From contig CAZCZU010000008.1 of the NCBI GenBank assembly GCA_964503475.1, forward strand, positions 1 through 64,000: 64,000 nt of DNA. The letters run 5' to 3'. A program made the translations under genes and the position numbers. Each line of letters begins with the position of its first letter. The stretch's first letter is position 1. This document shows, one piece after another, positions 1 through 15,761 of this stretch. Source of the DNA: CAZCZU01 sp964503475. GTDB taxonomy: Bacteria; Pseudomonadota; Zetaproteobacteria; Mariprofundales; Mariprofundaceae. The notes under the pieces were generated by a model that was not told the DNA's origin, made no database searches, and saw only the letters and a program-made list of their open reading frames with translations.

Positions 1-65
1 CCGCCCAGCCGCCATGCGCCCCTGCTGGCCTGAAAAAAATGGGGAGACGCGAGGTTTGCAGACTA

Positions 66-93
66 TTGACAGGATCGGCATGCGCGCTACATT
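66..93 (+). promoter_or_regulatory. rpsT: Sigma-70-type promoter for rpsT
   Basis: A perfect -35 box TTGACA (66-71) is followed after 16 bp by TACATT (88-93), a fair -10 box. It lies about 55 bp before the rpsT start. Seen directly; activity is inferred. The first 65 bases hold no gene I can support. Confidence 0.6.
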
Positions 94-149
94 TCGGCCC
101 ACATTTTCAAAGGCGTGACCGTGGCATGCACGGCACAAGGGGTGAATAA

Positions 150-413
150 GTGGCTAATCATGTATCTTCTCTGAAACGTGCTCGTCAGGATGAGAAAAAG
201 CGTGGGTTGAACCGTACTCAGCGTTCCACCATGCGTACGGCCGTGAAGAAAGTGCATACAGCAATTGCTGCCGGCGACAAGGATGCTGCCAGTGCCGCTC
301 TGAAAGAGGCGACTTCGCTGATCGATCGTGCCGGTCGCAAGCATCTGATTCACCCGCGCCAGGCTTCCCGCCGCGTGTCCCGTCTGAATGCTCACGTCAA
401 GGCGATGGGCTAA
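150..413 (+). CDS. rpsT: 30S ribosomal protein S20
   Basis: S20 is a primary binding protein of the 16S rRNA in the small ribosomal subunit. The 87-residue product is the usual length and has the typical lysine/arginine-rich helical composition, starting MANHVSSLKRARQ and ending in a basic RRVSRLNAHVKAMG-like tail. The start is GTG at 150, preceded by an AAGGGGTG ribosome binding site at about 137-144. A non-ATG (UUG or GUG) start is common for rpsT and in E. coli is linked to autoregulation, so the GTG here is plausible and not an error. It is a single-gene unit with its own promoter (66-93) and terminator (442-473). Confidence 0.97.
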   Translation: MANHVSSLKRARQDEKKRGLNRTQRSTMRTAVKKVHTAIAAGDKDAASAALKEATSLIDRAGRKHLIHPRQASRRVSRLNAHVKAMG

Positions 414-441
414 GCAAACCCTCCTGCAGGTTTGATGGTTT

Positions 442-473
442 AAAAAAGGCTCGCCGGTTGGCGGGCCTTTTTT
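442..473 (+). terminator. Rho-independent terminator of rpsT
   Basis: An 8-bp stem (GGCTCGCC at 448-455 with GGCGGGCC at 460-467, one G-U pair, GGTT loop) is flanked by A6 on the left and T6 on the right, so it could work in both directions. It is 29 bp after the rpsT stop codon. Confidence 0.9.
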
Positions 474-476
474 GTT

Positions 477-640
477 TGATCCGTTCCGGGTCTGACTCGG
501 GGCTCATGCCCCTCGCCCGCCACCCATCCATGGGTGGAAGGAGAGGCTTCGTTCTGGTGCGACTGCCATCTCCTGCCTCACATCTCACATCTCACATCTC
601 ACATCTCACATCTCACATCTCACATCTCACATCTCGCCCG
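477..640 (+). repeat. Modular intergenic repeat with heptamer minisatellite, copy A
   Basis: This gene-free stretch has three recognisable parts. First comes a TTTGATCCG-TTC-CGGG segment (477-490). Next is a hairpin core, CCACCCA-TCCA-TGGGTGG (520-537), within a CGCCCGCCACCCATCC block and followed by TTCGTTC. Last is a tandem array of the 7-mer CTCACAT from 577 to 635, about 8.4 perfect copies. All three parts recur in the same order on the opposite strand at 60019-60310. A translated SHISHLTS-like repeat here is a by-product of the 7-mer and not a gene. Confidence 0.8.
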
Positions 641-706
641 GGCTTTTTTGTCATCGGGGTTTATGCTTTGATTCTGCATCGCGCGTTCAGCGCAGTGAGG
701 TAAGGT

Positions 707-1474
707 ATGAAACATACGGTCATTGTCATTGGAGTCGGCGAGATGGGGGGGGTCTTTGCGCGCGGTTTTCTGCGTAGCGGTCATCCGGTGATGCCAGTGA
801 CCAGGGCGACGGATATCGCCAGGGTGGCCGATGCCTATCCGGAGCCCGAGCTGGTGCTGGTGGCTGTGGGTGAGAGCGATCTGCAGCCGATGCTGCAGTC
901 GCTGCCGGCTGCCTGGCGCTCCTGTGTCACCCTGCTGCAGAATGAGCTTTTGCCGCGCGACTGGCAGCGGCATGGCCTGGACCGGGCCACGGTGATGTCG
1001 GTCTGGTTCGAGAAGAAGAAGGGGATGGATGCCAAGGTGGTGCTGCCTTCGCCGGTATGGGGGCCGAAGGCGCACGGCATGGTCGAGGCGCTGGCCGCAC
1101 TCGATATCCCGGCCCGCGAAGTCGATTCACTGGATGAGATGACCTTCGAGCTGGTGCGTAAGAATGTGTATATCCTGACGACCAATATCGCGGGCCTCGT
1201 GGTGGGCGGTACGGTCAGCGAGCTCTGGTCGCAGCACGAGGCGCTGGCGCGCGATGTGGTCAATGATGTGCTGGCGATCCAGGAGTATCTGCTGGGCGGG
1301 CCGGTGCCGCGCGATCGTCTGCTGGCCGGCATGCTCGAGGCCTTCGAGGGCGATCCGGCACATAAGTGTATGGGTCGCAGTGCCCCGGCTCGCCTGAAGC
1401 GGGCCCTGGCGATTGCCGATAAGGCAGGGCTTGCGGTGCCGAAGCTGCGTGAGATCGAGCAGCAAGCGGCGTGA
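707..1474 (+). CDS. Ketopantoate reductase-like NAD(P)-binding protein
   Basis: The 255-residue protein begins with a Rossmann dinucleotide fold (VIVIGVGEMGGVFARGF, residues about 4-20). Its second half is helical, with an RKNVYILTTNIAGL segment (about residue 150) that resembles the conserved lysine/asparagine helix of 2-dehydropantoate 2-reductases (ApbA/PanE). It is shorter than typical PanE (about 300) and the match is loose, so a role in pantothenate synthesis is not established. It could be another 2-hydroxyacid or dinucleotide-dependent reductase. The ATG at 707 has GAGG at 697-700. It stands alone between a repeat region and purL. Confidence 0.55.
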   Translation: MKHTVIVIGVGEMGGVFARGFLRSGHPVMPVTRATDIARVADAYPEPELVLVAVGESDLQPMLQSLPAAWRSCVTLLQNELLPRDWQRHGLDRATVMSVWFEKKKGMDAKVVLPSPVWGPKAHGMVEALAALDIPAREVDSLDEMTFELVRKNVYILTTNIAGLVVGGTVSELWSQHEALARDVVNDVLAIQEYLLGGPVPRDRLLAGMLEAFEGDPAHKCMGRSAPARLKRALAIADKAGLAVPKLREIEQQAA

Positions 1475-1576
1475 AGCGCCGGATGTGAGGGGCGAAGTGT
1501 GACCGGATGACGGCTGCGTGAGCGATCCCGCTCTTCGCTCTTTCGCGCCGCGAATAAATGCATAGGATGCCGGTTC

Positions 1577-5458
<3,882 letters not shown>

Positions 5459-5495
5459 TGCGTTGTCAGTGGCATATGGCCGGACCTTCTGCTAA

Positions 5496-7145
<1,650 letters not shown>

Positions 7146-7146
7146 G

Positions 7147-7971
7147 TTGAGCCAGCATCAGATCGCCATCGGCGACATTCGTATCGGTAATGATTTGCCG
7201 CTGGTGCTGCTGGCCGGCCCCTGTGTCATTGAGGGTGAGGAATTCACGCTGAAGGCTGCCGAGGCGATCCGTGCCATCGCGGATCGTTGCGGGGTGCCGC
7301 TGATCTTCAAGTCCAGTTTCGACAAGGCGAATCGCACCAGCAAGGACGGTTTTCGCGGTCCGGGGCTGGATGAGGGCCTGCGTATCCTGCAAAAGGTGAA
7401 GGATGAGCTGGGGCTGCCGGTGGTCACCGATGTGCACGAGGCGGAGCAGGCGAAGGCGGCAGCCGAAGTCGTGGATCTGCTGCAGACACCGGCTTTTTTA
7501 TGTCGGCAGACCGATTTTATCCAGGCTGTGGCCGCCTGCGGCAAGCCTGTAAACATCAAGAAAGGGCAGTTTCTGGCCCCGTGGGACATGCAGCATGTGC
7601 TGGAGAAGGCGAAGGCTGCCGGTAACGAAGAGATCATGCTCTGCGAGCGTGGTGCCAGCTTCGGCTACAATAACCTCGTGTCGGACATGCGCTCGCTGAT
7701 GGTGATGCGCGAGTTCGGCGCCCCCGTGGTGTTCGATGCCACCCATTCGGTGCAGCAGCCGGGTGGCCTGGGCGGTGCGACCGGAGGCAACCGCGAATAT
7801 GTGCCGGGGCTTTCGCGTGCGGCGGTGGCCGTGGGTGTGGCAGCCCTGTTCATGGAGGTGCACCCTGACCCGGATCGTGCCCTTTCGGATGGACCCAATT
7901 CGCTGGCGATCGACGATCTGGAGGCGCTGCTGGCAAAGCTTGCCCGCCTCGATGCGATCGCCAAGGCGTAA
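7147..7971 (+). CDS. kdsA: 3-deoxy-D-manno-octulosonate 8-phosphate synthase, metal-dependent type
   Basis: KdsA condenses PEP with arabinose 5-phosphate to give Kdo8P, the first dedicated step to the inner-core LPS sugar Kdo. The 274-residue protein shows [45 protein letters not shown] and [15 protein letters not shown], all family hallmarks. The N-terminal [10 protein letters not shown] carries Cys26. In the metal-dependent class this position is Cys, while E. coli-type metal-independent enzymes have Asn, so a metal-requiring enzyme is inferred. Translation starts at TTG (7147), one base after the pyrG stop, with GAGG of the pyrG 3' end as ribosome site. Confidence 0.95.
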   Translation: MSQHQIAIGDIRIGNDLPLVLLAGPCVIEGEEFTLKAAEAIRAIADRCGVPLIFKSSFDKANRTSKDGFRGPGLDEGLRILQKVKDELGLPVVTDVHEAEQAKAAAEVVDLLQTPAFLCRQTDFIQAVAACGKPVNIKKGQFLAPWDMQHVLEKAKAAGNEEIMLCERGASFGYNNLVSDMRSLMVMREFGAPVVFDATHSVQQPGGLGGATGGNREYVPGLSRAAVAVGVAALFMEVHPDPDRALSDGPNSLAIDDLEALLAKLARLDAIAKA

Positions 7972-7973
7972 CC

Positions 7974-9301
<1,328 letters not shown>

Positions 9302-9304
9302 GCC

Positions 9305-9625
9305 CTGAAACAGGCCCGGCGCTGGCTGCTGCTGATCCTGGCGCTGCTGGCGCTGGGCTACATGGGCTGGGATCTGATCTTCTCCGATCACGGCTATCTT
9401 GTGTACCGGCAGGAGCAGCAGCAGCTCAAACGGCTGCAGGCCGAGGTGAAGGAGCTCAAGGCGGAGCGGGAGCGGATGGCCAGGCAGATTCTGCGCCTGC
9501 GCAATGATCCCGCTGCCCTGGAAGAGCTGATTCACCGCGAGCTGGGCTACCTGCATCCGGACGAATATATGCTGATCATGCCCGATGAAACGAAACCCGA
9601 TGCCAAGGAGCAGCACCATGAGTGA
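9305..9625 (+). CDS. ftsB: FtsB-like cell division protein (septum formation initiator)
   Basis: FtsB is a small inner-membrane division protein that pairs with FtsL and FtsQ. The open frame after the eno stop reads a basic KQARR stretch, one transmembrane helix (WLLLILALLALGYMGWDLIF), then a coiled coil (about residues 40-75, rich in Q, L, K, E) and the ELGYLHPDEYMLIMP tail typical of the family. The eno TAA is in frame, and no ATG, GTG or TTG occurs before the ATG at 9362, which lies inside the membrane helix. A CTG start at 9305 keeps the anchor and gives 106 residues. The 3' end overlaps gltX by 8 bases. Family call is good; the start is uncertain. Confidence 0.75.
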   Translation: MKQARRWLLLILALLALGYMGWDLIFSDHGYLVYRQEQQQLKRLQAEVKELKAERERMARQILRLRNDPAALEELIHRELGYLHPDEYMLIMPDETKPDAKEQHHE

Positions 9626-11018
9626 GGTCGTCACCCGCTTTGCCCCGTCCCCGACGGGGCTGCTGCATCTCGGTAACGTACGTACGGCCCTGCTCAACTG
9701 GCTCTATGCCCGCCGCCATGGCGGGCGCTTCCTGCTCCGTTTCGAGGATACCGACCTCAACCGTTCCGAGCAGCAATACATCGAAAATATCAGTCTGGAT
9801 GTGAAGTGGCTCGGGCTGGATTGGGATGGTGACATAAAGTTTCAGTCACGGCATGCCACAGCGCACCAAGGAGCGCTGATACACCTGTCTGCTGATGGCC
9901 ATGCCTACCGGTGCTTTTGCAGCGAACATCAATTGAACCTTGATCGTAAACTGGCGGCCTCACGCGGCCTGCCACCACGCTATGCGGGTCGTTGCCGCGA
10001 TATTTCACCTGAAGAGGCTGCTCAGCGCGCTGATGCCGGAGAGTCGCATGTCTGGCGTCTGGCTGTGCACAACGTGTCTGGTGAAATAACGGTGCGCGAT
10101 GTGCTGCACGGAGACATCCATTTTGCCCGTCGCGATCTTGATGATCCGGTTGTCGTCCGTTCCGATGGTACCTTCACCTTCCTGTTACCCAACGCTGTTG
10201 ACGATGCCCTGGATGGCATCACCCACGTGCTGCGCGGTGACGATCATCTGACCAACTCCGCCTATCAGGTTTGGTTACTGTCAAAACTGAAGGATATAGC
10301 ACCGGTCTACAGGGCACCGGTTTATCTGCATCATGGGCTGTTGTTGTCGGCCGAAGGAAGCAAGCTCTCCAAACGGAGCGGCAGTCACAGTGTGGCCGAA
10401 CTGCGCGATGAGGGGCTGTTGCCCGGAGCCTTAGTGCAGGCGATGACGCGATTGGGACACCCCAACATGCCGGAAGAGCTGCGCGGCACTGAGCAATTGG
10501 CTGCTCATTTTGAAGCCGAGCATGTCTCCACCTCGTCGGTGCGCTGGTCGGATGAGGAGATGTGGCGCTGGCATACGCGCCTGTTGCACGCACTACCGGC
10601 GGATGAACTGGCAGAGCGGTTGGAGCAGTTTGTGCAGGAGTGTGCTCCGGAGCAGTTGAAAGCCTTGGCAGCTCTGCTGCAGGGAAATCTGGCGCATGAG
10701 CGTGAAGCGGCCGCATTCGGGCGTCTGCTGGATGTTTCGGCGCCACTTGCGGATGAGGTGGTGGCTGTTGCAGCAGAGGCCGGCCGTGACTTCTATGCCG
10801 AGGCACGACGTTGCTGGCAGGCACAGTCCGACTGGAAAGGCTGGAGCTCGGCCCTGAAAGAGGCGACGGGCTACAAGGGCAAGGCACTGTTTATGCCGCT
10901 GCGCGCGGCATTGACCGGAGTACTGCATGGGCCTGAAATGTCACATGTGGTCGAGTTTTTGGGCCGCGAGGGGGTGGATGTGCGTCTGCAGGAGATGATG
11001 GAGCGGATCAAGGGATGA
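9618..11018 (+). CDS. gltX: Glutamyl-tRNA synthetase
   Basis: Class I synthetase charging tRNA-Glu; some homologues also mischarge tRNA-Gln. The 466-residue protein has the HIGH-type motif in [19 protein letters not shown] (residues 7-25) and the KMSKS-type motif as SKLSKRSG (about 250), which is the normal GluRS variant. ATG 9618 is chosen over upstream in-frame codons because AAGGAG at 9605-9610 gives a spacing of 7 and the protein then begins right before the catalytic fold. The stop overlaps the cysS start by 4 bases. Whether it is discriminating cannot be told from the sequence alone. Confidence 0.93.
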   Translation: MSEVVTRFAPSPTGLLHLGNVRTALLNWLYARRHGGRFLLRFEDTDLNRSEQQYIENISLDVKWLGLDWDGDIKFQSRHATAHQGALIHLSADGHAYRCFCSEHQLNLDRKLAASRGLPPRYAGRCRDISPEEAAQRADAGESHVWRLAVHNVSGEITVRDVLHGDIHFARRDLDDPVVVRSDGTFTFLLPNAVDDALDGITHVLRGDDHLTNSAYQVWLLSKLKDIAPVYRAPVYLHHGLLLSAEGSKLSKRSGSHSVAELRDEGLLPGALVQAMTRLGHPNMPEELRGTEQLAAHFEAEHVSTSSVRWSDEEMWRWHTRLLHALPADELAERLEQFVQECAPEQLKALAALLQGNLAHEREAAAFGRLLDVSAPLADEVVAVAAEAGRDFYAEARRCWQAQSDWKGWSSALKEATGYKGKALFMPLRAALTGVLHGPEMSHVVEFLGREGVDVRLQEMMERIKG

Positions 11019-12385
11019 GTCTGACACTCTACAACAGCTATACACGCCGGAAGGAGGCGTTTGAGCCCCTCAGGCCCGGCCATGCCGGCATGTATGTCTG
11101 CGGGGTAACGGTGTACGACGAGTGCCATGTCGGGCATGCCCGGGTGATGGTGGTATTCGATGTCATCTACCGCTGGCTGCGCGAGCTCGGTTTCGAGGTC
11201 GACTACGTACGCAACTTCACCGACATCGACGACAAGATCATCAAGCGCGCCCGGGAGAACGGCGAGTCGATCGAGGCCTTGACCGGTCGCATGATCGAGG
11301 CCTTCTATCGCGATATGGATGCGCTCAACTGCCTGCATCCGAGCCATGAGCCGAAAGCGACGGCGCACATGGATGGCATGATCGCCATGATCGGGCAGCT
11401 GGTGGAGAAGGGCTTTGCCTACGTGGCCGACAATGGCGATGTGCTCTATGCCGTGCGCAAGTTCGATGGCTATGGCCAGCTCTCCGGCAAGAATCTCGAC
11501 GAGCTGCAGGCCGGCAGCCGGGTGGAGGTCGAGAGCAGCAAGCACGACCCGTTCGATTTCGTGCTGTGGAAACAGGCCAAGCCGGGGGAGCCAGCGTGGG
11601 ATTCGCCGTGGGGCAAGGGCAGGCCTGGCTGGCATATCGAGTGCTCGGCCATGAGCTGTGCCCATCTGGGCGATACCTTCGACATCCATGGCGGCGGTAT
11701 GGATCTGAAGTTTCCGCACCACGAGAACGAGATCGCCCAGGCCAGGGCAGCCAACGGCGGCGGTTTTGCCCGTTACTGGCTGCACAATGGCTTTGTGAAC
11801 ATCAATGCCGAGAAGATGTCCAAGTCGCTGGGCAACTTCTTCACCATCCGCGAGGTGACGAAGCGCTATCACCCGGAAGTGCTGCGCATGTTTATCCTCG
11901 GCACACACTACCGCTCGCCGCTCGATTTTTCCGATGCAGCGCTCGATGCCGCCAAAGCGGGGCTGGATCGTCTGTATGAGGTGCGTCGTCGCCTTCCGGT
12001 CGAGGTGGATGTTAGCGGAGCTCAACTTCCAGCCTCATTCCTTGAGGCGATGAATGATGATTTCAATACGCCAGAGGCGCTGGCCATGCTGTTCGAGCTT
12101 GGACGGAAGATCAATCGCGGCCTGGATCAGGGCGAATCGGTTGATGCGGAAGCGGCGGCATTTGTACATGGTTGTACGCTGCTCGGCATTGTGGAGCAGG
12201 ATGCCGGTAGCTGGTTCCATGCCGCTGGCGTCGATGCACAAGCAATTGAGCAGTTGATCGAGGAGAGACTGGAGGCACGCAGACAGCGCGATTTTGCCCG
12301 TGCCGATGAGATTCGTGATCAACTGGCCGCCGAAGGCATTGTTCTTGAGGACAGCCCGAACGGAACAAGCTGGAAAAAGGCGTGA
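11015..12385 (+). CDS. cysS: Cysteinyl-tRNA synthetase
   Basis: Class I synthetase that attaches cysteine to tRNA-Cys. The 456-residue length is standard. [23 protein letters not shown] (residues about 26-48) holds a zinc-ligand cysteine and the HIGH motif as HVGH. The second zinc site is in [23 protein letters not shown] (about 207-230), and [10 protein letters not shown] lies near residue 267. ATGA overlap with gltX indicates translational coupling. It closes the housekeeping block before the polysaccharide locus. Confidence 0.97.
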   Translation: MSLTLYNSYTRRKEAFEPLRPGHAGMYVCGVTVYDECHVGHARVMVVFDVIYRWLRELGFEVDYVRNFTDIDDKIIKRARENGESIEALTGRMIEAFYRDMDALNCLHPSHEPKATAHMDGMIAMIGQLVEKGFAYVADNGDVLYAVRKFDGYGQLSGKNLDELQAGSRVEVESSKHDPFDFVLWKQAKPGEPAWDSPWGKGRPGWHIECSAMSCAHLGDTFDIHGGGMDLKFPHHENEIAQARAANGGGFARYWLHNGFVNINAEKMSKSLGNFFTIREVTKRYHPEVLRMFILGTHYRSPLDFSDAALDAAKAGLDRLYEVRRRLPVEVDVSGAQLPASFLEAMNDDFNTPEALAMLFELGRKINRGLDQGESVDAEAAAFVHGCTLLGIVEQDAGSWFHAAGVDAQAIEQLIEERLEARRQRDFARADEIRDQLAAEGIVLEDSPNGTSWKKA

Positions 12386-12435
12386 GATTTTAACGGCCTG
12401 GCGTTAATGTCGGCCGAACAGATTTGGGAGGAGAG

Positions 12436-12999
12436 ATGTCAGCACGAAAAGGTTTTTGCCTCTGGTTTACCGGCCTTTCGGGTGCCGGAAAGAGTACCGT
12501 AAGCGGTGCCGTGCACCATGCCCTGCAGGAGCGTGGCATTACCAATGTCGAGCTGCTCGATGGTGATGAGGTGCGCACCCATCTGACCAAGGGACTCGGC
12601 TTTTCCAAAGAGGACCGCGATACCAATGTGCTGCGCATCGGCTGGGTCTGCCAGTTGCTGGCCAAGCATGGCGTGCCCTGCATGACGGCCGCGATTTCGC
12701 CCTACCGCGACATTCGTGGCCAGGTGCGCGAGATGGTCGAGAAGGCGGCCGGCAAAGGCGCCTTTATCGAGGTGTTCGTCAATGCCAGCGTCGAAGAGTG
12801 TGCCCGCCGTGATGTGAAGGGGCTTTATGCCAAGGCGATGAAGGGCGAAATTCCGCAGTTTACCGGTGTTTCCGATCCTTACGAGGCGCCCGAAACGCCG
12901 GAAGTTGAACTGGTGACCGAGCATGAGGAGTTGGAAGAGAGTGTGGCCAAAGTGCTGGCCTATCTCGAACAGAACGGCTTCATCGAAGGCCGGGAATAA
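12436..12999 (+). CDS. cysC: Adenylylsulfate (APS) kinase
   Basis: APS kinase phosphorylates APS to PAPS, the activated sulfate donor. The 187-residue single-domain protein has a Walker A loop GLSGAGKST (residues about 12-20), the DGDEVR segment, the FSKEDRDTNVLRIG lid region and the SPYRDIRGQVREM stretch, all conserved in CysC. No sulfurylase domain is fused. The ATG at 12436 follows GGGAGGAG directly (12426-12433); a TTG at 12424 is less likely. It is followed at a TAATG overlap by manC, and a sulfotransferase gene lies about 32 kb further on, so a role in polysaccharide sulfation is an inference. Confidence 0.93.
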   Translation: MSARKGFCLWFTGLSGAGKSTVSGAVHHALQERGITNVELLDGDEVRTHLTKGLGFSKEDRDTNVLRIGWVCQLLAKHGVPCMTAAISPYRDIRGQVREMVEKAAGKGAFIEVFVNASVEECARRDVKGLYAKAMKGEIPQFTGVSDPYEAPETPEVELVTEHEELEESVAKVLAYLEQNGFIEGRE

Positions 13000-14414
13000 T
13001 GTCTGAGCTGCATGCCGTGATCCTGGCCGGCGGCTCCGGCAGTCGCTTGTGGCCGCTGTCGCGACAACAGCTGCCGAAGCAGTTTCTCGATCTCCAAGGT
13101 GAGACGACTCTGCTGCAGGCCACCATCGATCGTCTGCCGGAGAGCATGACGTCGGAACAGGTCTGGGTTGTGACGGGTGAGAAGCATGCCATGGGCGAGG
13201 CCTACGACATGCTCGACGGCCTCAATACGATCCGTGAGCCGGTGGGCCGCAATACGGCACCGGCCATCGCCGTGGCCGCAGCCTGGCTTGCCGACAAGGG
13301 TGGCAACGATCCGATCATGGCGGTGTTTCCGGCCGATCACCTGATCCGCGATACCGGCGCCTTTCGCCGTTCCCTCGCCCTGGCTGTCCAGGCGGCCGAA
13401 GAGGGAAGCCTGGTCACCTTCGGTATTCAGCCGACACGACCCGATACCGGCTTTGGCTATATTCAGGCAACGCAGCCGGATGATTACGGCATTTTCGATG
13501 TGCAGCGCTTCGCCGAGAAGCCGGATGCCGATACCGCCGCGTCATTTATCGCCTCCGGAGACTACTACTGGAATGCCGGCATGTTTGTCTGGAAGGCATC
13601 CACGATCCTCGAAGAGATTCAAGCGCATCTTCCGCAGGTCTGGCAGGTGCTGGAATGCATGCGGGATGAGTGGCGCCAGGGTGCCGATTATCAGGATGTG
13701 ATTCATCGCCATTTTGCCGATATGCCTGATATCTCCATCGATTATGGTGTTATGGAGAAGGCATCACGAGTGCGTCTGGTTCCGGCCGATATGGGCTGGT
13801 CGGATGTTGGTAGCTGGGATGCCGTCTACGAGGTATCGCACAAGGATGAGGGTGGCAATGCCGTGGCCGGCAATGTCATGGCCATCGACTGCCACAACTC
13901 GCTGATACGCAGTCGTTCGCGCCTGGTGGCAGCGGTGGGTCTGGAAGATGTGATCGCCGTGGAAACGCCGGATGCCATCCTGCTGGTGCAGCGTGGCGAG
14001 AGCCAGCGGGTGCGCGAGGTGGTCGATGCCCTGAAACTGCGTGGCGGCAGCGAGCATATCGAGCATGTGACAGTGCGCCGACCCTGGGGCTGTTATACGG
14101 TGCTGGAGGATCGCGCCAGCGGCTACAAGCTGAAACGCATCGAGGTGAAGCCGGGGGGCTCACTGAGCCTGCAGAGCCATCAGCATCGCTCCGAGCATTG
14201 GGTAGTTGTCTCGGGAACCGCGACCGTGACACGCGGGGATGAAGTGGCCACCGTGGCCAAAAACGAAAGTACCTATATCCCGATCGGGGTGAAGCATCGC
14301 CTCGAAAACCGGGGCAAGGTGCCGCTGCATATCGTCGAGGTGCAGGTGGGTGAATACCTGGGCGAGGACGATATCCAGCGCTTTGAGGATAATTATGGGC
14401 GGAATGACGGATAA
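12999..14414 (+). CDS. manC: Mannose-1-phosphate guanylyltransferase / mannose-6-phosphate isomerase
   Basis: Makes GDP-mannose from mannose 1-phosphate and GTP, feeding gmd downstream. The 471-residue protein is the bifunctional type II form. The nucleotidyltransferase signature VILAGGSGSRLWPLSRQQLPKQF occupies residues 6-28, and FAEKPD is near 171. A C-terminal cupin isomerase domain has RPWGCYTVLED (about 361) and QSHQHRSEHWVVVSGTA (about 390), with the metal-binding histidines. ATG shares one base with the cysC stop. No phosphomannomutase (manB) is in the window, so that step must be encoded elsewhere. Confidence 0.94.
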   Translation: MSELHAVILAGGSGSRLWPLSRQQLPKQFLDLQGETTLLQATIDRLPESMTSEQVWVVTGEKHAMGEAYDMLDGLNTIREPVGRNTAPAIAVAAAWLADKGGNDPIMAVFPADHLIRDTGAFRRSLALAVQAAEEGSLVTFGIQPTRPDTGFGYIQATQPDDYGIFDVQRFAEKPDADTAASFIASGDYYWNAGMFVWKASTILEEIQAHLPQVWQVLECMRDEWRQGADYQDVIHRHFADMPDISIDYGVMEKASRVRLVPADMGWSDVGSWDAVYEVSHKDEGGNAVAGNVMAIDCHNSLIRSRSRLVAAVGLEDVIAVETPDAILLVQRGESQRVREVVDALKLRGGSEHIEHVTVRRPWGCYTVLEDRASGYKLKRIEVKPGGSLSLQSHQHRSEHWVVVSGTATVTRGDEVATVAKNESTYIPIGVKHRLENRGKVPLHIVEVQVGEYLGEDDIQRFEDNYGRNDG

Positions 14415-15687
14415 GCGTGTTGCACTGGTCGGCATGGGCTATGTCGGCCTGCCTCTGGCGCTTGCCTTCGGGCGGGTGATGCCGACGATCGGTTTCGATA
14501 TCTCACAGGAAAAGATCGATGCCTATCGGCAGGGCTATGATCCGACCGGTGAGATGGCGAATGCGCTGTTCGACAGGGCAACGCAGCTTGAGGTGACGAC
14601 GGATGCTGGCCGCATTGCCGAAGCGGATTATGTTGTCGTGGCTGTGCCGACGCCGGTGGATAATGCCCATCAGCCGGATCTGACCCCTGTCATTCGCGCG
14701 ACCGAGACCGTGGCCCGCAATCTGAAGCAGGGGGCGATTGTCGTTTTTGAGTCGACGGTGTACCCCGGCGTGACCGAGGATGTCTGCGTGCCGATTCTGG
14801 AACGCGAGTCCGGGTTGAAATGCGGTGAGGGTTTCCGGGTCGGCTACTCCCCTGAAAGGGTGAACCCGGGCGACAAGGTGCACACGCTTGAGCGGATCGT
14901 GAAGGTGGTCTCCGGTCAGGACGAACAGACCCTGGAAGAGGTGGCTGCACTCTACGAGCGGGTGATCGAGGCGGGAGTGCACCGCGCTCCGACGATCAAG
15001 GTCGCGGAAGCGGCCAAGGTGATCGAGAATACCCAGCGTGATGTCAATATTGCCCTGATCAACGAGCTGGCCCTTATTTTTCACAAGCTGGGTATCGATA
15101 CGCAGGATGTGCTGGAAGCGGCTGGAAGCAAATGGAACTTTCTTCCCTTTAAACCGGGGCTGGTCGGTGGTCACTGTATCGGGGTCGATCCCTATTATCT
15201 GACCCATCGGGCCGAGATCGTCGGTTTCCGTCCTGAAATTATCAAGGCCGCCCGCCGGATCAATGACGGTATGGGGCGCTGGCTGGCCGAACAGACCGTG
15301 GTCGAGATGATTCGTGCCGGAGTTGCCGTCAAGGGTGCGCGGGTGGGCGTGCTTGGCCTGACCTTCAAGGAGAATTGCGCTGACCTGCGCAATACCAAGG
15401 TTGTGGACTGTATCGCGGAGCTTGAAGACCTGGGGGTGGAAGTACTGGTTCACGACCCGGTGGCCAATCCGGAAGATGCCCGGCATGAATATGGCCTTGA
15501 GCTTGTTGATTGGGAGTCTATGGCAGGCCTGAATGCCATTATTCTTGCTGTGGCCCATGCCGAGTTCGACGGGATTGAAACACGTCTGTCGAGCTGCTGC
15601 CGGGCAGGCGCCCCGGTGATGGACGTGAAGTCGGTCTTGTCAGTTGAACAGGTGCAGGCTGCAGGGCTTACCTTGTGGCGACTGTAA
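14395..15687 (+). CDS. tviB: UDP-N-acetylglucosamine 6-dehydrogenase (TviB/VipA-type nucleotide sugar dehydrogenase)
   Basis: Oxidises C6 of UDP-GlcNAc (or GalNAc) to the uronic acid using two NAD+. The 430-residue protein has the N-terminal NAD fold VALVGMGYVGLPLALAFG, the central YSPERVNPGDK, and the active-site GGHCIGVDPYYLTH with Cys at about 261. It is preceded by KWNFLPFKPGL, which is characteristic of the Vi-antigen TviB/WbpO branch and separates it from UDP-glucose dehydrogenases. ATG 14395 is chosen because GAGGA lies 6 bases upstream; ATG 14404 is an alternative. It overlaps manC by 20 bases. C4 configuration of the product is not predictable. Confidence 0.88.
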   Translation: MGGMTDKRVALVGMGYVGLPLALAFGRVMPTIGFDISQEKIDAYRQGYDPTGEMANALFDRATQLEVTTDAGRIAEADYVVVAVPTPVDNAHQPDLTPVIRATETVARNLKQGAIVVFESTVYPGVTEDVCVPILERESGLKCGEGFRVGYSPERVNPGDKVHTLERIVKVVSGQDEQTLEEVAALYERVIEAGVHRAPTIKVAEAAKVIENTQRDVNIALINELALIFHKLGIDTQDVLEAAGSKWNFLPFKPGLVGGHCIGVDPYYLTHRAEIVGFRPEIIKAARRINDGMGRWLAEQTVVEMIRAGVAVKGARVGVLGLTFKENCADLRNTKVVDCIAELEDLGVEVLVHDPVANPEDARHEYGLELVDWESMAGLNAIILAVAHAEFDGIETRLSSCCRAGAPVMDVKSVLSVEQVQAAGLTLWRL

Positions 15688-15724
15688 CGCCCCTTTTTAA
15701 ACGCTGACGTTTTGCCTCCCGGGC

Positions 15725-15753
15725 TTGACAGCATGACGCGTGCGGGATTGTAT
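15725..15753 (+). promoter_or_regulatory. Candidate promoter for the EPS-type regulator and downstream locus
   Basis: TTGACA (15725-15730), 17-bp spacer, TTGTAT (15748-15753). The -35 is perfect and the -10 weak. The expected start of transcription is within a few bases of the ATG at 15762, which would give an almost leaderless message. No good Shine-Dalgarno is seen before that ATG, which agrees with this. Confidence 0.4.
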
Positions 15754-15761
15754 GCGTTCAG

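Noticed and set aside
1..15. Possible divergent gene starting on the minus strand at position 15
   Set aside because: Only five codons are inside the window (MAAGR) and the ribosome site is weak; not enough to support a gene.
577..635. Heptamer array considered as a CRISPR array
   Set aside because: Units are 7 bp and directly adjacent, with no spacers and no cas genes.
458..703. 81-codon frame with a SHISHLTS repeat
   Set aside because: It is only the translation of the CTCACAT minisatellite and the hairpin element, starts inside the rpsT terminator, and has no ribosome site.
9820..10990. gltX as a recombinant gene with foreign central part
   Set aside because: Third-position use looks less GC-biased than in eno and cysS, but the change is gradual and all synthetase motifs are in place; needs a codon-use calculation.
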